Positions 8,963-17,307 of a stretch of 64,000 nt of DNA are shown one piece after another. Location: the NCBI RefSeq assembly GCF_014253075.1, contig NZ_JACLZJ010000002.1, forward strand, positions 434,001 through 498,000, in the 5' to 3' direction. A program made the position numbers and the translations under genes. The notes under the pieces were generated by a model, which worked only from the letters and a program-made list of their open reading frames with translations, was not told the origin of the DNA and ran no database searches. Numbering within the stretch: position 1 is the stretch's first letter; every line of letters starts with the position of its first letter. Origin of the DNA: Ochrobactrum sp. CM-21-5. Its GTDB lineage: Bacteria > Pseudomonadota > Alphaproteobacteria > Rhizobiales > Rhizobiaceae.

Positions 8963-9910
8963 ATGACAAAAGCGGCATTGGCGATCCATGGCGGCTGCGG
9001 CGTCATGGCGAAGCTCGACCTGAGCGAAGCAGAATGGGCCGCGGCGCGCGTCGATCTGGGGCGCGCCCTGAAAGCCGGTTGGGCCATTCTCTGCGAGGGC
9101 GGAAGCGCGCTCGACGCGGTTGAAGCCGCGGTGGTCGTGATGGAAGATTCTCCGCATTTCAATGCGGGTCATGGCGCAGCGCTCAACGCCGCCGGCTATC
9201 ACGAACTCGACGCATCGATCATGGACGGCGCCCAAATCGGCGGAGGCGCTGTCGCCGGCACGCGCGAAATCCGCAACCCGGTGAAGGCCGCCCGCTACGT
9301 GATGGAGCACGGCGATGCCGTTCTCATGGCCGGTCATGCGGCAGACACCTACGCCCGTGAGGGCGGTCTCGACATGGTGCCCAACAGCTATTTCACGACG
9401 GAACGCCGCGTCAAGGCACTCGCCGTGATGAAGGAGCATGAAAAGAAGGGCACTGCGGCAAAGGCCAGCGAAGCCGAAAAGCACGGCACTGTCGGCGCCG
9501 TCGCACTCGACAGGAATGGACATCTCGCCGCCGCAACATCGACCGGAGGCTACAACAACAAACCAGAAGGCCGCGTCGGCGACAGCCCGGTCATCGGGGC
9601 CGGTACCTATGCACGTGACGGCGTTTGTGCCGTATCTGGAACCGGCAAGGGCGAATTCTTCATTCTCCACGCCGTCGGGCATGAAGTTGCATCACGGGTT
9701 GCCTATCTCGGCGAAAACCTTGAGCGGGCGTCATCGAAAGTCATCGTGGACGATCTCAAGCCGCTGGGCGTCGGCGCCGGACTGGTTGCCGTCGGCACCG
9801 ATGGCTCGATTGCGGCCCCTTACAACACCGATGGCATGTTCCGCGGCTGGGTGACGCCTGAAGGAAAATTCTTCGTCGCCACGCATGACGAAGTCATCGC
9901 CCTGCCCTGA
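8963..9910 (+). CDS. Isoaspartyl peptidase / L-asparaginase (Ntn-hydrolase, T2 family)
   Basis: A 315-residue N-terminal nucleophile hydrolase that self-cleaves into alpha and beta subunits and removes beta-linked aspartyl residues from peptides; most members also hydrolyse L-asparagine. The cleavage site is G175-T176 in KHGTVGAVALD, which makes T176 the catalytic nucleophile. The downstream ATSTGGYNNKPEGRVGDSP loop and SGTGKGEFF oxyanion/substrate region are intact. It lies 3 bp after the M19 gene, clearly co-transcribed, and supports a role in breaking down damaged or unusual peptides. Confidence 0.92.
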   Translation: MTKAALAIHGGCGVMAKLDLSEAEWAAARVDLGRALKAGWAILCEGGSALDAVEAAVVVMEDSPHFNAGHGAALNAAGYHELDASIMDGAQIGGGAVAGTREIRNPVKAARYVMEHGDAVLMAGHAADTYAREGGLDMVPNSYFTTERRVKALAVMKEHEKKGTAAKASEAEKHGTVGAVALDRNGHLAAATSTGGYNNKPEGRVGDSPVIGAGTYARDGVCAVSGTGKGEFFILHAVGHEVASRVAYLGENLERASSKVIVDDLKPLGVGAGLVAVGTDGSIAAPYNTDGMFRGWVTPEGKFFVATHDEVIALP

Positions 9911-9919
9911 CCACACTCA

Positions 9920-10246
9920 TCAATTGTCGAGCGCCAGTTCGAAGACGTGATGATGGATGTGTCCCTCGAACATTTCGAGGAGGCCCTTGGTGGCCTCCCG
10001 GCTTTCATAACGCACCGATGAATCCAGAGCTTCCGCCAGCGCTTCGCGGCTGTCATACATTGTCCACAGCACCATTGGATAGGCCGGAGCGCCTTCGTCG
10101 CGCTCCACCGCGTAAAGCACGCGCACTTGCCTGATTCCGGGAAACTTCAACCACATCGGCATCAGCGTTTCAGCCACATAGGTCTTGAAAGCATCCTCGC
10201 GCCCAGCATGGATGCTGCCTTCGAAAAAAGCCTGCCTGACAATCAT
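9920..10246 (-). CDS. Small EthD/NIPSNAP-like alpha-beta barrel protein
   Basis: A 108-residue protein beginning MIVRQAFFEGSIH; its length and alternating beta/alpha character, with GIRQVRVLYA and a C-terminal HIHHHVFEL, suggest a dimeric alpha-beta barrel (EthD/NIPSNAP/ABM-like). I do not recognise a specific enzyme. The frame is open to 10291, but the ATG at 10246 sits 8 bp after the hydroxyacid dehydrogenase stop, making it the last gene of the amino-acid-transporter operon. The gene is convergent with the isoaspartyl peptidase gene, with only 9 bp between them. A small isomerase or stress-type oxygenase role is possible but unsupported. Confidence 0.75.
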   Translation of the reverse strand: MIVRQAFFEGSIHAGREDAFKTYVAETLMPMWLKFPGIRQVRVLYAVERDEGAPAYPMVLWTMYDSREALAEALDSSVRYESREATKGLLEMFEGHIHHHVFELALDN

Positions 10247-10254
10247 GAATTTGC

Positions 10255-11193
10255 TCAGTTCACCTTGGTGGGCGGGATTTCCCCGGCGCAATAAGCCTTG
10301 AGATTGGCGAGGACCAGTTCGCCCATGCCTATGCGGGTTTCAACTGTGGCGCTACCCTGATGCGGCATCAGAACAGTGTTTGGCGTGCTGAAGAACTCTT
10401 CGCGGATCGCAGGCTCGTTCACGAATACGTCGAGGCCAGCGCCTGCAATCGTGCCGTTGTTGAGGGCTGCAAGAAGCGCATCCTCATCCACCACGCTGCC
10501 GCGCGCGACATTGACCAGAAAACCCTTCTCGCCCAGCGCCGCCAGAACGTTCGCATCCACGATATTCTCGGTCGAAGAATTGGCCGCGACACAAACAGCC
10601 AGCACATCGCAGTTTTCAGCCAGCTCAACCGGAGAGGCATGCGCGGTCCAGCCAGTCCCGGCAACCGGCGAGCGGTTCCAGTAATGAACGCTCATGCCGA
10701 AAGCCTCGGCGCGCCGCGCGAAAGTCTTGCCGATCTGGCCAAGACCAAGAATGCCGATACGCTTGCCCTTGGGGCTGGTTCCAAGCGGGAACGCTTCCCG
10801 CTTCGCCCATTTGCCTTCGCGGACATAATCATGGCCTCTGGCGACATGGCGCAACACCGCCAGCATCAGCGCGATACCAATATCCGCAACGTCATCGGTC
10901 AGGACGCCCGGCGTGGTGCTCACATGCACGTTGCGGCTACGCGCAAAGGCAAGATCGACCTTATCCGTACCCACGCCGTTGATGGCGATCAGACCAAGCG
11001 ACGGCAGGCGTTCAATCCATTCATTGGAAAGGCCCGTGCCGCCGCCGGTCACGACCGCCCGAATTACGCCAAGTGCTGCATCGATAGCGGTCTTTTCTTC
11101 AGGCTTGTAGAGCCGGTGAACTTTGTAAGCTGCATCAAGCCGCTCTTCGATCAGCGGCATCATTGGCTCTGTCAGCAAGATTTCGTGCGTCAC
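10255..11193 (-). CDS. D-isomer-specific 2-hydroxyacid dehydrogenase (glyoxylate/hydroxypyruvate reductase type)
   Basis: NAD(P)-dependent cytosolic dehydrogenase, 312 residues. The Rossmann motif GILGLGQIGKTFARR, the Arg of NVARGSVVDEDALL, the Glu region GAGLDVFVNEP and the catalytic His of LMPHQGSAT are all present. The frame runs to a TTG at 11211, but I prefer the GTG at 11193, six bases after ACGGAG. It follows the transporter ATPase gene in the same operon, so it probably reduces or oxidises an alpha-keto/alpha-hydroxy acid derived from the imported compound. The substrate cannot be read from sequence. Confidence 0.9.
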   Translation of the reverse strand: MTHEILLTEPMMPLIEERLDAAYKVHRLYKPEEKTAIDAALGVIRAVVTGGGTGLSNEWIERLPSLGLIAINGVGTDKVDLAFARSRNVHVSTTPGVLTDDVADIGIALMLAVLRHVARGHDYVREGKWAKREAFPLGTSPKGKRIGILGLGQIGKTFARRAEAFGMSVHYWNRSPVAGTGWTAHASPVELAENCDVLAVCVAANSSTENIVDANVLAALGEKGFLVNVARGSVVDEDALLAALNNGTIAGAGLDVFVNEPAIREEFFSTPNTVLMPHQGSATVETRIGMGELVLANLKAYCAGEIPPTKVN

Positions 11194-11224
11194 TTCAAAC
11201 TCCGTTACCAACTACCGGCTAATA

Positions 11225-11998
11225 TTAGGAAATCTGGCCAATAAAGGCTCTTGTCCGTTCGTGTTTCGGATTACCGAAAAACTCTTCCGGCTCTGCCATT
11301 TCAAGGATTTCACCCTGATCCATGAAGATCACACGGTCGGCAACCTGCCGTGCGAAGCCCATTTCGTGGGTCACACAGAGCATTGTCATGCCTTCCTTGG
11401 CGAGATCGATCATGGTGTCGAGCACTTCCTTGACCATTTCCGGGTCAAGCGCCGATGTGGGTTCGTCAAAGAGCATGATTTTCGGATTCATGCAGAGCGC
11501 GCGTGCGATCGCCACACGCTGCTGCTGTCCGCCGGAAAGCTGAGCCGGATATTTTTCCGCCTGCTCGGGTATGCGCACGCGCTCCAGATATTTGCGCGCT
11601 GTCTTCTCGGCTTCCGTCTTGGAGACACCGCGCACCTTCATCGGTGCAAGCGTACAGTTCTCCAAAACCGTCATATGCGGGAACAGATTGAACTGCTGGA
11701 AAACCATGCCGGTTTCCTGCCGCACAATATCGACATTCTTGCCGCCAGCAGTCAGGTCATATCCATCGACGATGATGCGGCCATTCTGGATGTTTTCGAG
11801 CTGGTTGATACAACGGATCAGCGTTGATTTTCCCGAGCCGGAAGGTCCGCAAATAACGATGCGCTCACCGCGCTCCACCGTAAGGTTTATACTCCGCAGG
11901 GCATGATAGGTGCCGTACCACTTGTTGACACCTTCCATAAGCACCGCAGGACCGGAAGCTTCTCGCCGTTCCGCTTTTCCTTGAGCCGTCTGGTTCAT
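11225..11998 (-). CDS. Polar amino-acid ABC transporter ATP-binding protein (GlnQ/HisP type)
   Basis: Cytoplasmic ATPase, 257 residues, powering the importer formed by the two permeases at 12926-14260. Walker [10 protein letters not shown] is at residues 51-59, the signature is [15 protein letters not shown] and Walker B is [16 protein letters not shown]. The frame is open to 12070, but the ATG at 11998 follows GGAGGAAAGGAAG, so the upstream part is untranslated. It lies between the binding-protein gene and the dehydrogenase gene. Confidence 0.93.
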   Translation of the reverse strand: MNQTAQGKAERREASGPAVLMEGVNKWYGTYHALRSINLTVERGERIVICGPSGSGKSTLIRCINQLENIQNGRIIVDGYDLTAGGKNVDIVRQETGMVFQQFNLFPHMTVLENCTLAPMKVRGVSKTEAEKTARKYLERVRIPEQAEKYPAQLSGGQQQRVAIARALCMNPKIMLFDEPTSALDPEMVKEVLDTMIDLAKEGMTMLCVTHEMGFARQVADRVIFMDQGEILEMAEPEEFFGNPKHERTRAFIGQIS

Positions 11999-12074
11999 GA
12001 TGAGAAACTTCCTTTCCTCCAGTCCTATCAAGGTCACGCCCGGACACACGCCGGGCATGACAGGGGCCATGGAC

Positions 12075-12875
12075 TTACTTTGCGTTGGTTACGAAATCCG
12101 GCAGTGGCGAACCGAGCCACTTTTCGTGAATCTTGTTAAGTTCGCCGTCGCTCTTCACCTTCTCGACGAACTTGTTGACGAAATCGAGCATTTCCGTCGA
12201 GCCCTTCTTCACGGCGATCCCCTGAACCTGCTGGCTGAGCTGGATTTTCTGCTCGTAGCGGCCCGGTGCAGCCTTTTCGATTTCCGCAGCCACGACGTTG
12301 GAAAGACCGATAAGCTGGACCTGTCCCGAAAGAAGAGCCTGCACGGCGCTCGCATCGTCGTCGAAGCGGCGGATATTGGCGTCCTTTGGCGCAACCTTGG
12401 TTACAGCCGTATCCTGGGTGGAGGCGCGGGCAACGCCGATGGACTTTCCGGCCAGATCTTCAGGCTTTGTGACCTCGGTATCTTTCGGGCCGAAAACGCC
12501 AATCGAGATACCAGCATAAGGCTGCGAGAAATCGACGTTCTTAGCGCGCTCTTCCGTGATGCCGAGCGACGCGACAAGCACATCGACCTGTCCGCTCTGG
12601 AGATAAGGAATGCGGTTCGGGCCGGTCACAGGCACGATCTTGGCTTCAACGCCGAATTCCTTGGCGAGAAGCTTGGCAACGTCGGCGTCATAGCCATCCG
12701 GTTCATTGCTGGTGTTCATGATGCCGAAAGGCGGAAAATCGACAAGCATGCCGATCTTGATCGATCCGGCAGACTTGATGCTTTCCACAGTCTGGGCAAA
12801 AGCGGCCGGAGCGAAAGCGGTTGCCAGTGCGCCCGCACCGATAACAGCCATCGCCATACGTCTTGTAATATTCAT
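12075..12875 (-). CDS. Amino-acid ABC transporter substrate-binding protein
   Basis: Periplasmic binding protein of SBP family 3, 266 residues. The Sec signal peptide runs [27 protein letters not shown], with cleavage after AFA. The mature part begins [23 protein letters not shown], the family opening. The ATG at 12875 is preceded by GGGAAGGAAAG, which rules out the longer open frame to 12929. It gives the importer its specificity, but which amino acid or derivative cannot be told; the LacI-type regulator and the hydroxyacid dehydrogenase hint at a non-standard ligand. Confidence 0.93.
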   Translation of the reverse strand: MNITRRMAMAVIGAGALATAFAPAAFAQTVESIKSAGSIKIGMLVDFPPFGIMNTSNEPDGYDADVAKLLAKEFGVEAKIVPVTGPNRIPYLQSGQVDVLVASLGITEERAKNVDFSQPYAGISIGVFGPKDTEVTKPEDLAGKSIGVARASTQDTAVTKVAPKDANIRRFDDDASAVQALLSGQVQLIGLSNVVAAEIEKAAPGRYEQKIQLSQQVQGIAVKKGSTEMLDFVNKFVEKVKSDGELNKIHEKWLGSPLPDFVTNAK

Positions 12876-12925
12876 GGTCTTTCCTTCCCTGAGATTAACC
12901 GGCTCCTCGTCCGGCTTGCGTCCCG

Positions 12926-13582
12926 TCAACGTGCTGTTGCGCGGGAGAATTTATTTTCCATACGGCGCGCCAGAATAGATAGCGGCCAGCACAGGACGAA
13001 ATAGACAGCCGCAACAGTGCCGAACACCATAAAAGGGCTGAATGTGGCATTGTTGATGATCTGCCCCTGACGTGTCAGCTCGGTGAATCCGATGATCGCG
13101 GCAAGCGACGTGCCCTTGATGAGCTGCACCAGAAAGCCGACCGTGGGCGCGACGGCAATGCGGGCCGCCTGCGGCAGAACCACATAGCGCATGCGATTAT
13201 AATAACGAATGCCGAGGGCCGTTGCGGCCTCACGCTGGCCGGGCGGAACGGCATCGATGCAGCCACGCCAGATTTCACCCAGAAACGCACTGGCATGCAG
13301 TGTCAGCGCGATAGATGCTGCGACCCATGGATTGATGCCGAAACCAAAAATATTGAGCCCGAAAAACACCAGGAAAAGCTGCATCAGAAGCGGTGTGCCC
13401 TGAAACAGACGGATGAAGCCAAGCCCGATGTAACGCGGCACACGCGCATCCGAAACGCGCATCAGTGCGATTATCAGCCCGCCGATACCGCCGCCGACGA
13501 AGGCAATGGCCGAAAGGGCAATCGTCCACTGCGCCGCATAGACAATGATAAGAAATTCGTTCCAGCCGAAAGGTCTGATCAT
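12926..13582 (-). CDS. Amino-acid ABC transporter permease (second subunit)
   Basis: Inner-membrane HisM/GlnP-family permease, 218 residues, with the loop AFLGEIWRGCIDAVPPGQREAATALG that is highly conserved in polar amino-acid permeases. The ATG at 13582 has AGGAG upstream, and the gene starts 9 bp after the first permease stop. It pairs with the 13592-14260 product. Confidence 0.92.
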   Translation of the reverse strand: MIRPFGWNEFLIIVYAAQWTIALSAIAFVGGGIGGLIIALMRVSDARVPRYIGLGFIRLFQGTPLLMQLFLVFFGLNIFGFGINPWVAASIALTLHASAFLGEIWRGCIDAVPPGQREAATALGIRYYNRMRYVVLPQAARIAVAPTVGFLVQLIKGTSLAAIIGFTELTRQGQIINNATFSPFMVFGTVAAVYFVLCWPLSILARRMENKFSRATAR

Positions 13583-13591
13583 GATCCGCTC

Positions 13592-14260
13592 CTATCGGCT
13601 CAGGGGATATTTGAACGCCATCTTCTCGATCAGCGAGAAAATCGCCGAGAACCCGATGGACATGACGAGATACATAAGTGTGATAACGATATAGACCTCG
13701 AAACTCGCAAAAGTCGCTGACTGAAGGTCGTTGCCCGCCGCAGCAAGCTCATTGGCGGAGATCACCGAAACCACGCTCGACGTCAGCATCAGATAGATGA
13801 ACTGGCTGGTCAGCGACGGATAGACCGTGCGCAGTGCGGGTTTCATGATGATATAGCGGAAAACCTGAAGCTGGGAGAGGCCCAATGCAGTGCCCGCCTC
13901 CACCTGTCCCTTATGAATGGACTCGATGCCCGCACGAATGATTTCAGTGCCGTAAGCGCCAAAGTTCACAACCAGCGCCAGCAGCGCCGCACTGTTCGGC
14001 GACAAACGCACACCGGCAGAAGGCAACCCGAAAAAGATGAAGAAAATCTGCACCAGAAAAGGCGTGTTGCGGATGATCTCGATATAGGCATCGATGACAA
14101 AACGCACTGGCTTGGGGCCGGATGTCTTGCCCCACGCACAGACAATCGAAACAATCAAGCCCAGCACCATGGCCATGCAGGACAGTTCAATTGTCTGCCA
14201 TGCACCAACGAGGAGCGTGTCCATCGACGCGAACACGGGCGCGAAATTGAAGTTGTACAC
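13592..14260 (-). CDS. Amino-acid ABC transporter permease (first subunit)
   Basis: Inner-membrane permease, 222 residues, HisQ/GlnP family: EIIRAGIESIHKGQVEAGTALGLS is the conserved cytoplasmic loop. It starts at a GTG at 14260 with GGGAGG five bases upstream. As the first gene of the operon it directly follows the predicted LacI-controlled promoter at 14312-14349. Confidence 0.92.
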   Translation of the reverse strand: MYNFNFAPVFASMDTLLVGAWQTIELSCMAMVLGLIVSIVCAWGKTSGPKPVRFVIDAYIEIIRNTPFLVQIFFIFFGLPSAGVRLSPNSAALLALVVNFGAYGTEIIRAGIESIHKGQVEAGTALGLSQLQVFRYIIMKPALRTVYPSLTSQFIYLMLTSSVVSVISANELAAAGNDLQSATFASFEVYIVITLMYLVMSIGFSAIFSLIEKMAFKYPLSR

Positions 14261-14311
14261 AGGAACCTCCCGGAACGCTTTCGACCTATTTGTAGCTATA
14301 CAGCCAGCCGA

Positions 14312-14327
14312 TTTAGATCGATCTAAA
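14312..14327. promoter_or_regulatory. Perfect 16-bp palindromic operator (LacI type)
   Basis: TTTAGATCGATCTAAA is its own reverse complement and has the central CG typical of LacI-family operators. It lies between the LacI-type gene and the transporter operon and covers the predicted -10 element. Repression of the operon by the neighbouring regulator is the simplest reading. Confidence 0.75.
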
Positions 14328-14349
14328 GACGTTTATACGGTATAGTCAA
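14321..14349 (-). promoter_or_regulatory. Sigma-70 promoter of the amino-acid transporter operon
   Basis: On the minus strand a -35 TTGACT (14344-14349) is separated by 17 bp from a -10-like TTAGAT (14321-14326). The -10 lies inside the palindromic operator, so a bound repressor would block polymerase directly. The first gene starts about 60 bp downstream. Confidence 0.6.
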
Positions 14350-14362
14350 TTATTAATTGGCC

Positions 14363-15397
14363 TTAGATGCTAAAAGCTTTGACAGGTCCACAAGACTGTC
14401 GAACCTGCAGGCATGTGTCACTTACGATGCGCTGCGGCGGCCTTCCAGGATCGGCAAGCCGTTCCAGAAGCAGACGGGCCGCATTGGCCCCCACGGTAAC
14501 GGGCATGGTGGATACCGATGACAGCCGCGGGCGTGTCGCTTCAGCATCGCTGACATCGTCAAAGCCGACAAGAGAGAAATCATCACCGATTTTACGACCA
14601 CAATCGTAAAGCCCGGCTGCGAGACCCAGCGCGATCACGTCGTTGAAACAGATCGCGGCGGTGGGTTCCCGCCCCTGCTGAAACAGCAAAGGCGCGGCCT
14701 CGGCGATTTGCGGCATGGCGTTCGGCACACGCACGATCAATTCCGGATCGAGACCTTGCAGGAACATCGCCTCACGAAATCCCTCGACACGCTCGCGATA
14801 AGCCGAGTGGATGGGACCATGCACGGCAAAGGCAATGGTCTGGTGCCCAAGCGAAGCCAGGTAGTTCACCGCCTGCCGTATACCGCCCGCATAATCGACG
14901 CCCGCATAATCGACCTTGTCCGTAACATGGCGCAGCACCTGAACCACCGGCAGACCCCAATCGGCAATCTGCTCGATGAATTGCGGCTCGGTCTGCGCCG
15001 TGAGCGACACAATCACCCCATCGACGCCGTGTTCACGCATGCGCTGCATCAGCGTGCTCTGACGCGAAAACTGTTCGCTGCTATTGGCAAGCAGCACGAC
15101 CATTCCGGCTTCACCGACCACGCTGTCGATACCCGAAAGAAGCTCGCCATAGAACGGATTGCCAAGCGTCGGGACAATGACGCCGATCGTATTCGATCGT
15201 TCGACCCTCAGGCTTGCCGCCCCCATATTATAAACATAGCCAAGCTCCAGCAGCGCCTTCTCGACCTTTTCGCGCGTCGCCGCACTGACAAGAGGACTTT
15301 TGCGAATGACAAGCGAAGCCGTCGCACGGGATACGCTGGCATGGCGTGCCACATCCAGCAATGTAACGCGGCTTTTCTTGCGGTCGTCAGCGGGCAT
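14363..15397 (-). CDS. LacI-family transcriptional regulator
   Basis: A 344-residue ligand-responsive repressor. The N-terminal helix-turn-helix and hinge VTLLDVARHASVSRATASLVIRKSP...ALLELGYVYN is followed by a periplasmic-binding-protein-like sensor domain (NTIGVIVPTLGNPFYGELLSGI). The frame extends to a GTG at 15406, but the ATG at 15397 is better placed after AGGTGAG. It sits immediately upstream of, and in the same direction as, the amino-acid transporter operon, so it most likely controls that operon through the 14312 palindrome and may be co-regulated with it. LacI regulators usually respond to sugars, which makes this pairing unusual. Confidence 0.92.
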   Translation of the reverse strand: MPADDRKKSRVTLLDVARHASVSRATASLVIRKSPLVSAATREKVEKALLELGYVYNMGAASLRVERSNTIGVIVPTLGNPFYGELLSGIDSVVGEAGMVVLLANSSEQFSRQSTLMQRMREHGVDGVIVSLTAQTEPQFIEQIADWGLPVVQVLRHVTDKVDYAGVDYAGGIRQAVNYLASLGHQTIAFAVHGPIHSAYRERVEGFREAMFLQGLDPELIVRVPNAMPQIAEAAPLLFQQGREPTAAICFNDVIALGLAAGLYDCGRKIGDDFSLVGFDDVSDAEATRPRLSSVSTMPVTVGANAARLLLERLADPGRPPQRIVSDTCLQVRQSCGPVKAFSI

Positions 15398-15933
15398 CGA
15401 ACTCACCTGTCAGGATACTCCGGCATGTCCAGAGGCAGTTTCAAATCACAACATCAAAAGTTGCTGAGGAAACGGGCGAACCAGAATCGAACCGGCATAT
15501 AATCATTTCAGACTTATACCGCGGTCAATCCATGTTATTGGCCCATCCATTCATGGCATCAGAAAACTAGCGGAAATTTGGGGGCTTTCGCACCGGCCTT
15601 TCCCACATCGAACGATGCACCGCACGGTGGTTACCCGCCACAGAAACCGAGGGATTGCACAGATATCCGCCAGCCTCTGGGCAGACTCCGTCTTGACTTG
15701 CCGTTATTATTCACATCTTCTCCCCATTATTATCGCTTCACTTTCGATTTTTTTCATTTTGGGCGCTACCGTTTTCGGTTTTATTCTGCCATTGAAGGAA
15801 TCGAAGGTTGAAACTTCATTCAAAATTGCATTCAAATAAGAGCAATAACGATACTGTAGGTACCGGAACCTGAAGAGCTTGCTAGAACTGGCTTCTTTGT
15901 TGTTTACGTGATCACGCCCCACGAGGAGGAAAT
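15398..15933. promoter_or_regulatory. Long divergent intergenic region, lacI-type gene / ugpB
   Basis: These 536 bp have no convincing gene; short open frames at 15578-15839 lack ribosome sites and coding character. A minus-strand TTGACC (15523-15528) could serve the regulator gene. The ugpB side is AT-rich, with a direct repeat CATTCAAA at 15817-15824 and 15829-15836 (period 12). I looked for the tandem CTGTCAT pattern of a Pho box and did not find one. ugpB has a strong GAGGAGG just before its start. Confidence 0.5.
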
Positions 15934-17235
15934 ATGCTTATCCGTTTGATTTCGACTTCGGCGCTCACCGGCGCACTTGCTTTTACCATCGGCTCACAGG
16001 CCTTCGCCCAGACGGAGCTGTCATGGTGGCACGGCATGACCGGTGCAAACAACGAGATGGTCAACGAGCTTTCCAAGGAATTCAACGAGAGCCAGAGCGA
16101 ATACAAGGTCGTTCCTGTCTACAAAGGCAGCTATCCTGAAACGCTGAATGCAGGCGTCGCCGCGTTCCGTTCCAAGCAGCCACCGGCAATCATTCAGGTT
16201 TTCGATGCCGGCAGCGGCGTCATGATGGCCGCCGAAGGCGCCGTCGTTCCGGCAGCCGAAGTGCTCGAAAAGGGCGGCTTCAAGTTCGACAAGTCGCAAT
16301 ATCTGCCGGGTATCGTCGCTTATTATTCGAAGCCGGACGGCACGATGCTGTCTTTCCCGTACAACTCTTCCTCGCCGATCCTCTATTACAACAAGGACGC
16401 CTTCAAGAAGGCCGGACTTGATGAAAACAATCCGCCCAAGACCTGGCCGGAAGTTTTCGAAGCGGCCAAGAAGATCAAGGCCAGTGGCGCTTCCGCCTGC
16501 GGCTTCACCTCGACCTGGTTGACCTGGATCCAGACTGAAAATTTCGCAGCCTGGAACAATGTGCCATACGGCACCAATGAAAACGGCCTTGGCGGCACGG
16601 ACGTGAAGCTCGAAATCAATGCCCCGCTTTACGTTGAGCACTTCCAGGCGATTGCCGACCTCGCAAAGGACGGCACGTTCCGTTACGGCGGCCGCACTTC
16701 CGAAGCAAAGCAGCTCTTCACCTCCGGCGAATGCGCCATGCTGACGGAATCCTCCGGCGGTCTGGGAGACGTAGTGAAGTCCGGCATCAATTACGGCATC
16801 GGCCAGCTGCCTTACTATGAAGGTCACGGCCCGCAGAACACCATTCCTGGCGGTGCCAGCCTCTGGGTCTTCGCCGGTCTCGACGATGACCAGTACAAGG
16901 GCATTGCCCAGTTCTTCAACTTCCTTTCGCAGACCGATATTCAGGTAAAGCTGCACGAAAAATCCGGCTATCTCCCGGTTACGCTCGCAGCTTACGAAGA
17001 AACCAAGAAGTCTGACTTCTATGAAAAGAACCCGGGCCGTGAAACGCCGATCCTTCAGATGATGGGCAAGGCTCCGACGGAAAACTCCAAGGGCGTTCGT
17101 CTCGTCAACCTGCCGCAGGTTCGCGATATTCTCAATGAAGAATTCGAATCTATGCTTGGTGGCAAGCAGGACGCGAAAACCGCTCTGGATAATGCGGTAA
17201 AGCGTGCGAACGAAGCGATCGCCGCGGCTCAATAA
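15934..17235 (+). CDS. ugpB: sn-Glycerol-3-phosphate ABC transporter, substrate-binding protein
   Basis: Periplasmic binding protein, 433 residues, close to the 438 of E. coli UgpB. The signal peptide MLIRLISTSALTGALAFTIGSQAFA is followed by QTELSWWHGMTGANNEMVNELSKEFN, which is strongly UgpB-like. It binds glycerol-3-phosphate (and, in relatives, glycerophosphodiesters) as carbon and phosphate sources. It is first in the ugpBAEC order and has GAGGAGGAA before the ATG. A hairpin after the stop probably protects its mRNA relative to the downstream genes. Confidence 0.96.
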   Translation: MLIRLISTSALTGALAFTIGSQAFAQTELSWWHGMTGANNEMVNELSKEFNESQSEYKVVPVYKGSYPETLNAGVAAFRSKQPPAIIQVFDAGSGVMMAAEGAVVPAAEVLEKGGFKFDKSQYLPGIVAYYSKPDGTMLSFPYNSSSPILYYNKDAFKKAGLDENNPPKTWPEVFEAAKKIKASGASACGFTSTWLTWIQTENFAAWNNVPYGTNENGLGGTDVKLEINAPLYVEHFQAIADLAKDGTFRYGGRTSEAKQLFTSGECAMLTESSGGLGDVVKSGINYGIGQLPYYEGHGPQNTIPGGASLWVFAGLDDDQYKGIAQFFNFLSQTDIQVKLHEKSGYLPVTLAAYEETKKSDFYEKNPGRETPILQMMGKAPTENSKGVRLVNLPQVRDILNEEFESMLGGKQDAKTALDNAVKRANEAIAAAQ

Positions 17236-17254
17236 CCTATCAAGTCAAAGCAAG

Positions 17255-17282
17255 GCCGCCTTCTCGCTCGAGAGGAGGCGGC
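17255..17282 (+). other. Hairpin between ugpB and ugpA
   Basis: Arms GCCGCCT (17255-17261) and AGGCGGC (17276-17282) enclose a smaller CTC/GAG stem. There is no T-run. This is the usual site for a hairpin that raises binding-protein over permease expression. Confidence 0.6.
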
Positions 17283-17307
17283 ATTGTTTCCTGCAAGGAA
17301 ACTGCCC

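Noticed and set aside
7982..9682. 566-codon open frame on the minus strand
   Set aside because: It lies opposite the M19 dipeptidase and isoaspartyl peptidase genes, both with intact catalytic motifs; its product is low-complexity and matches no family I know. Typical antisense shadow in GC-rich DNA.
15578..15839. Overlapping 74-77 codon plus-strand frames upstream of ugpB
   Set aside because: No ribosome site, no domain and AT-rich non-coding character; they fall in a region expected to hold promoters.
15398..15933. Pho box for ugp
   Set aside because: Only a single CTGTCAG-like heptamer is present near the regulator gene, without the 11-bp tandem arrangement.
16021..17232. 403-codon minus-strand frame opposite ugpB
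   Set aside because: Antisense shadow of a well-supported gene, with no ribosome site or recognisable domain.
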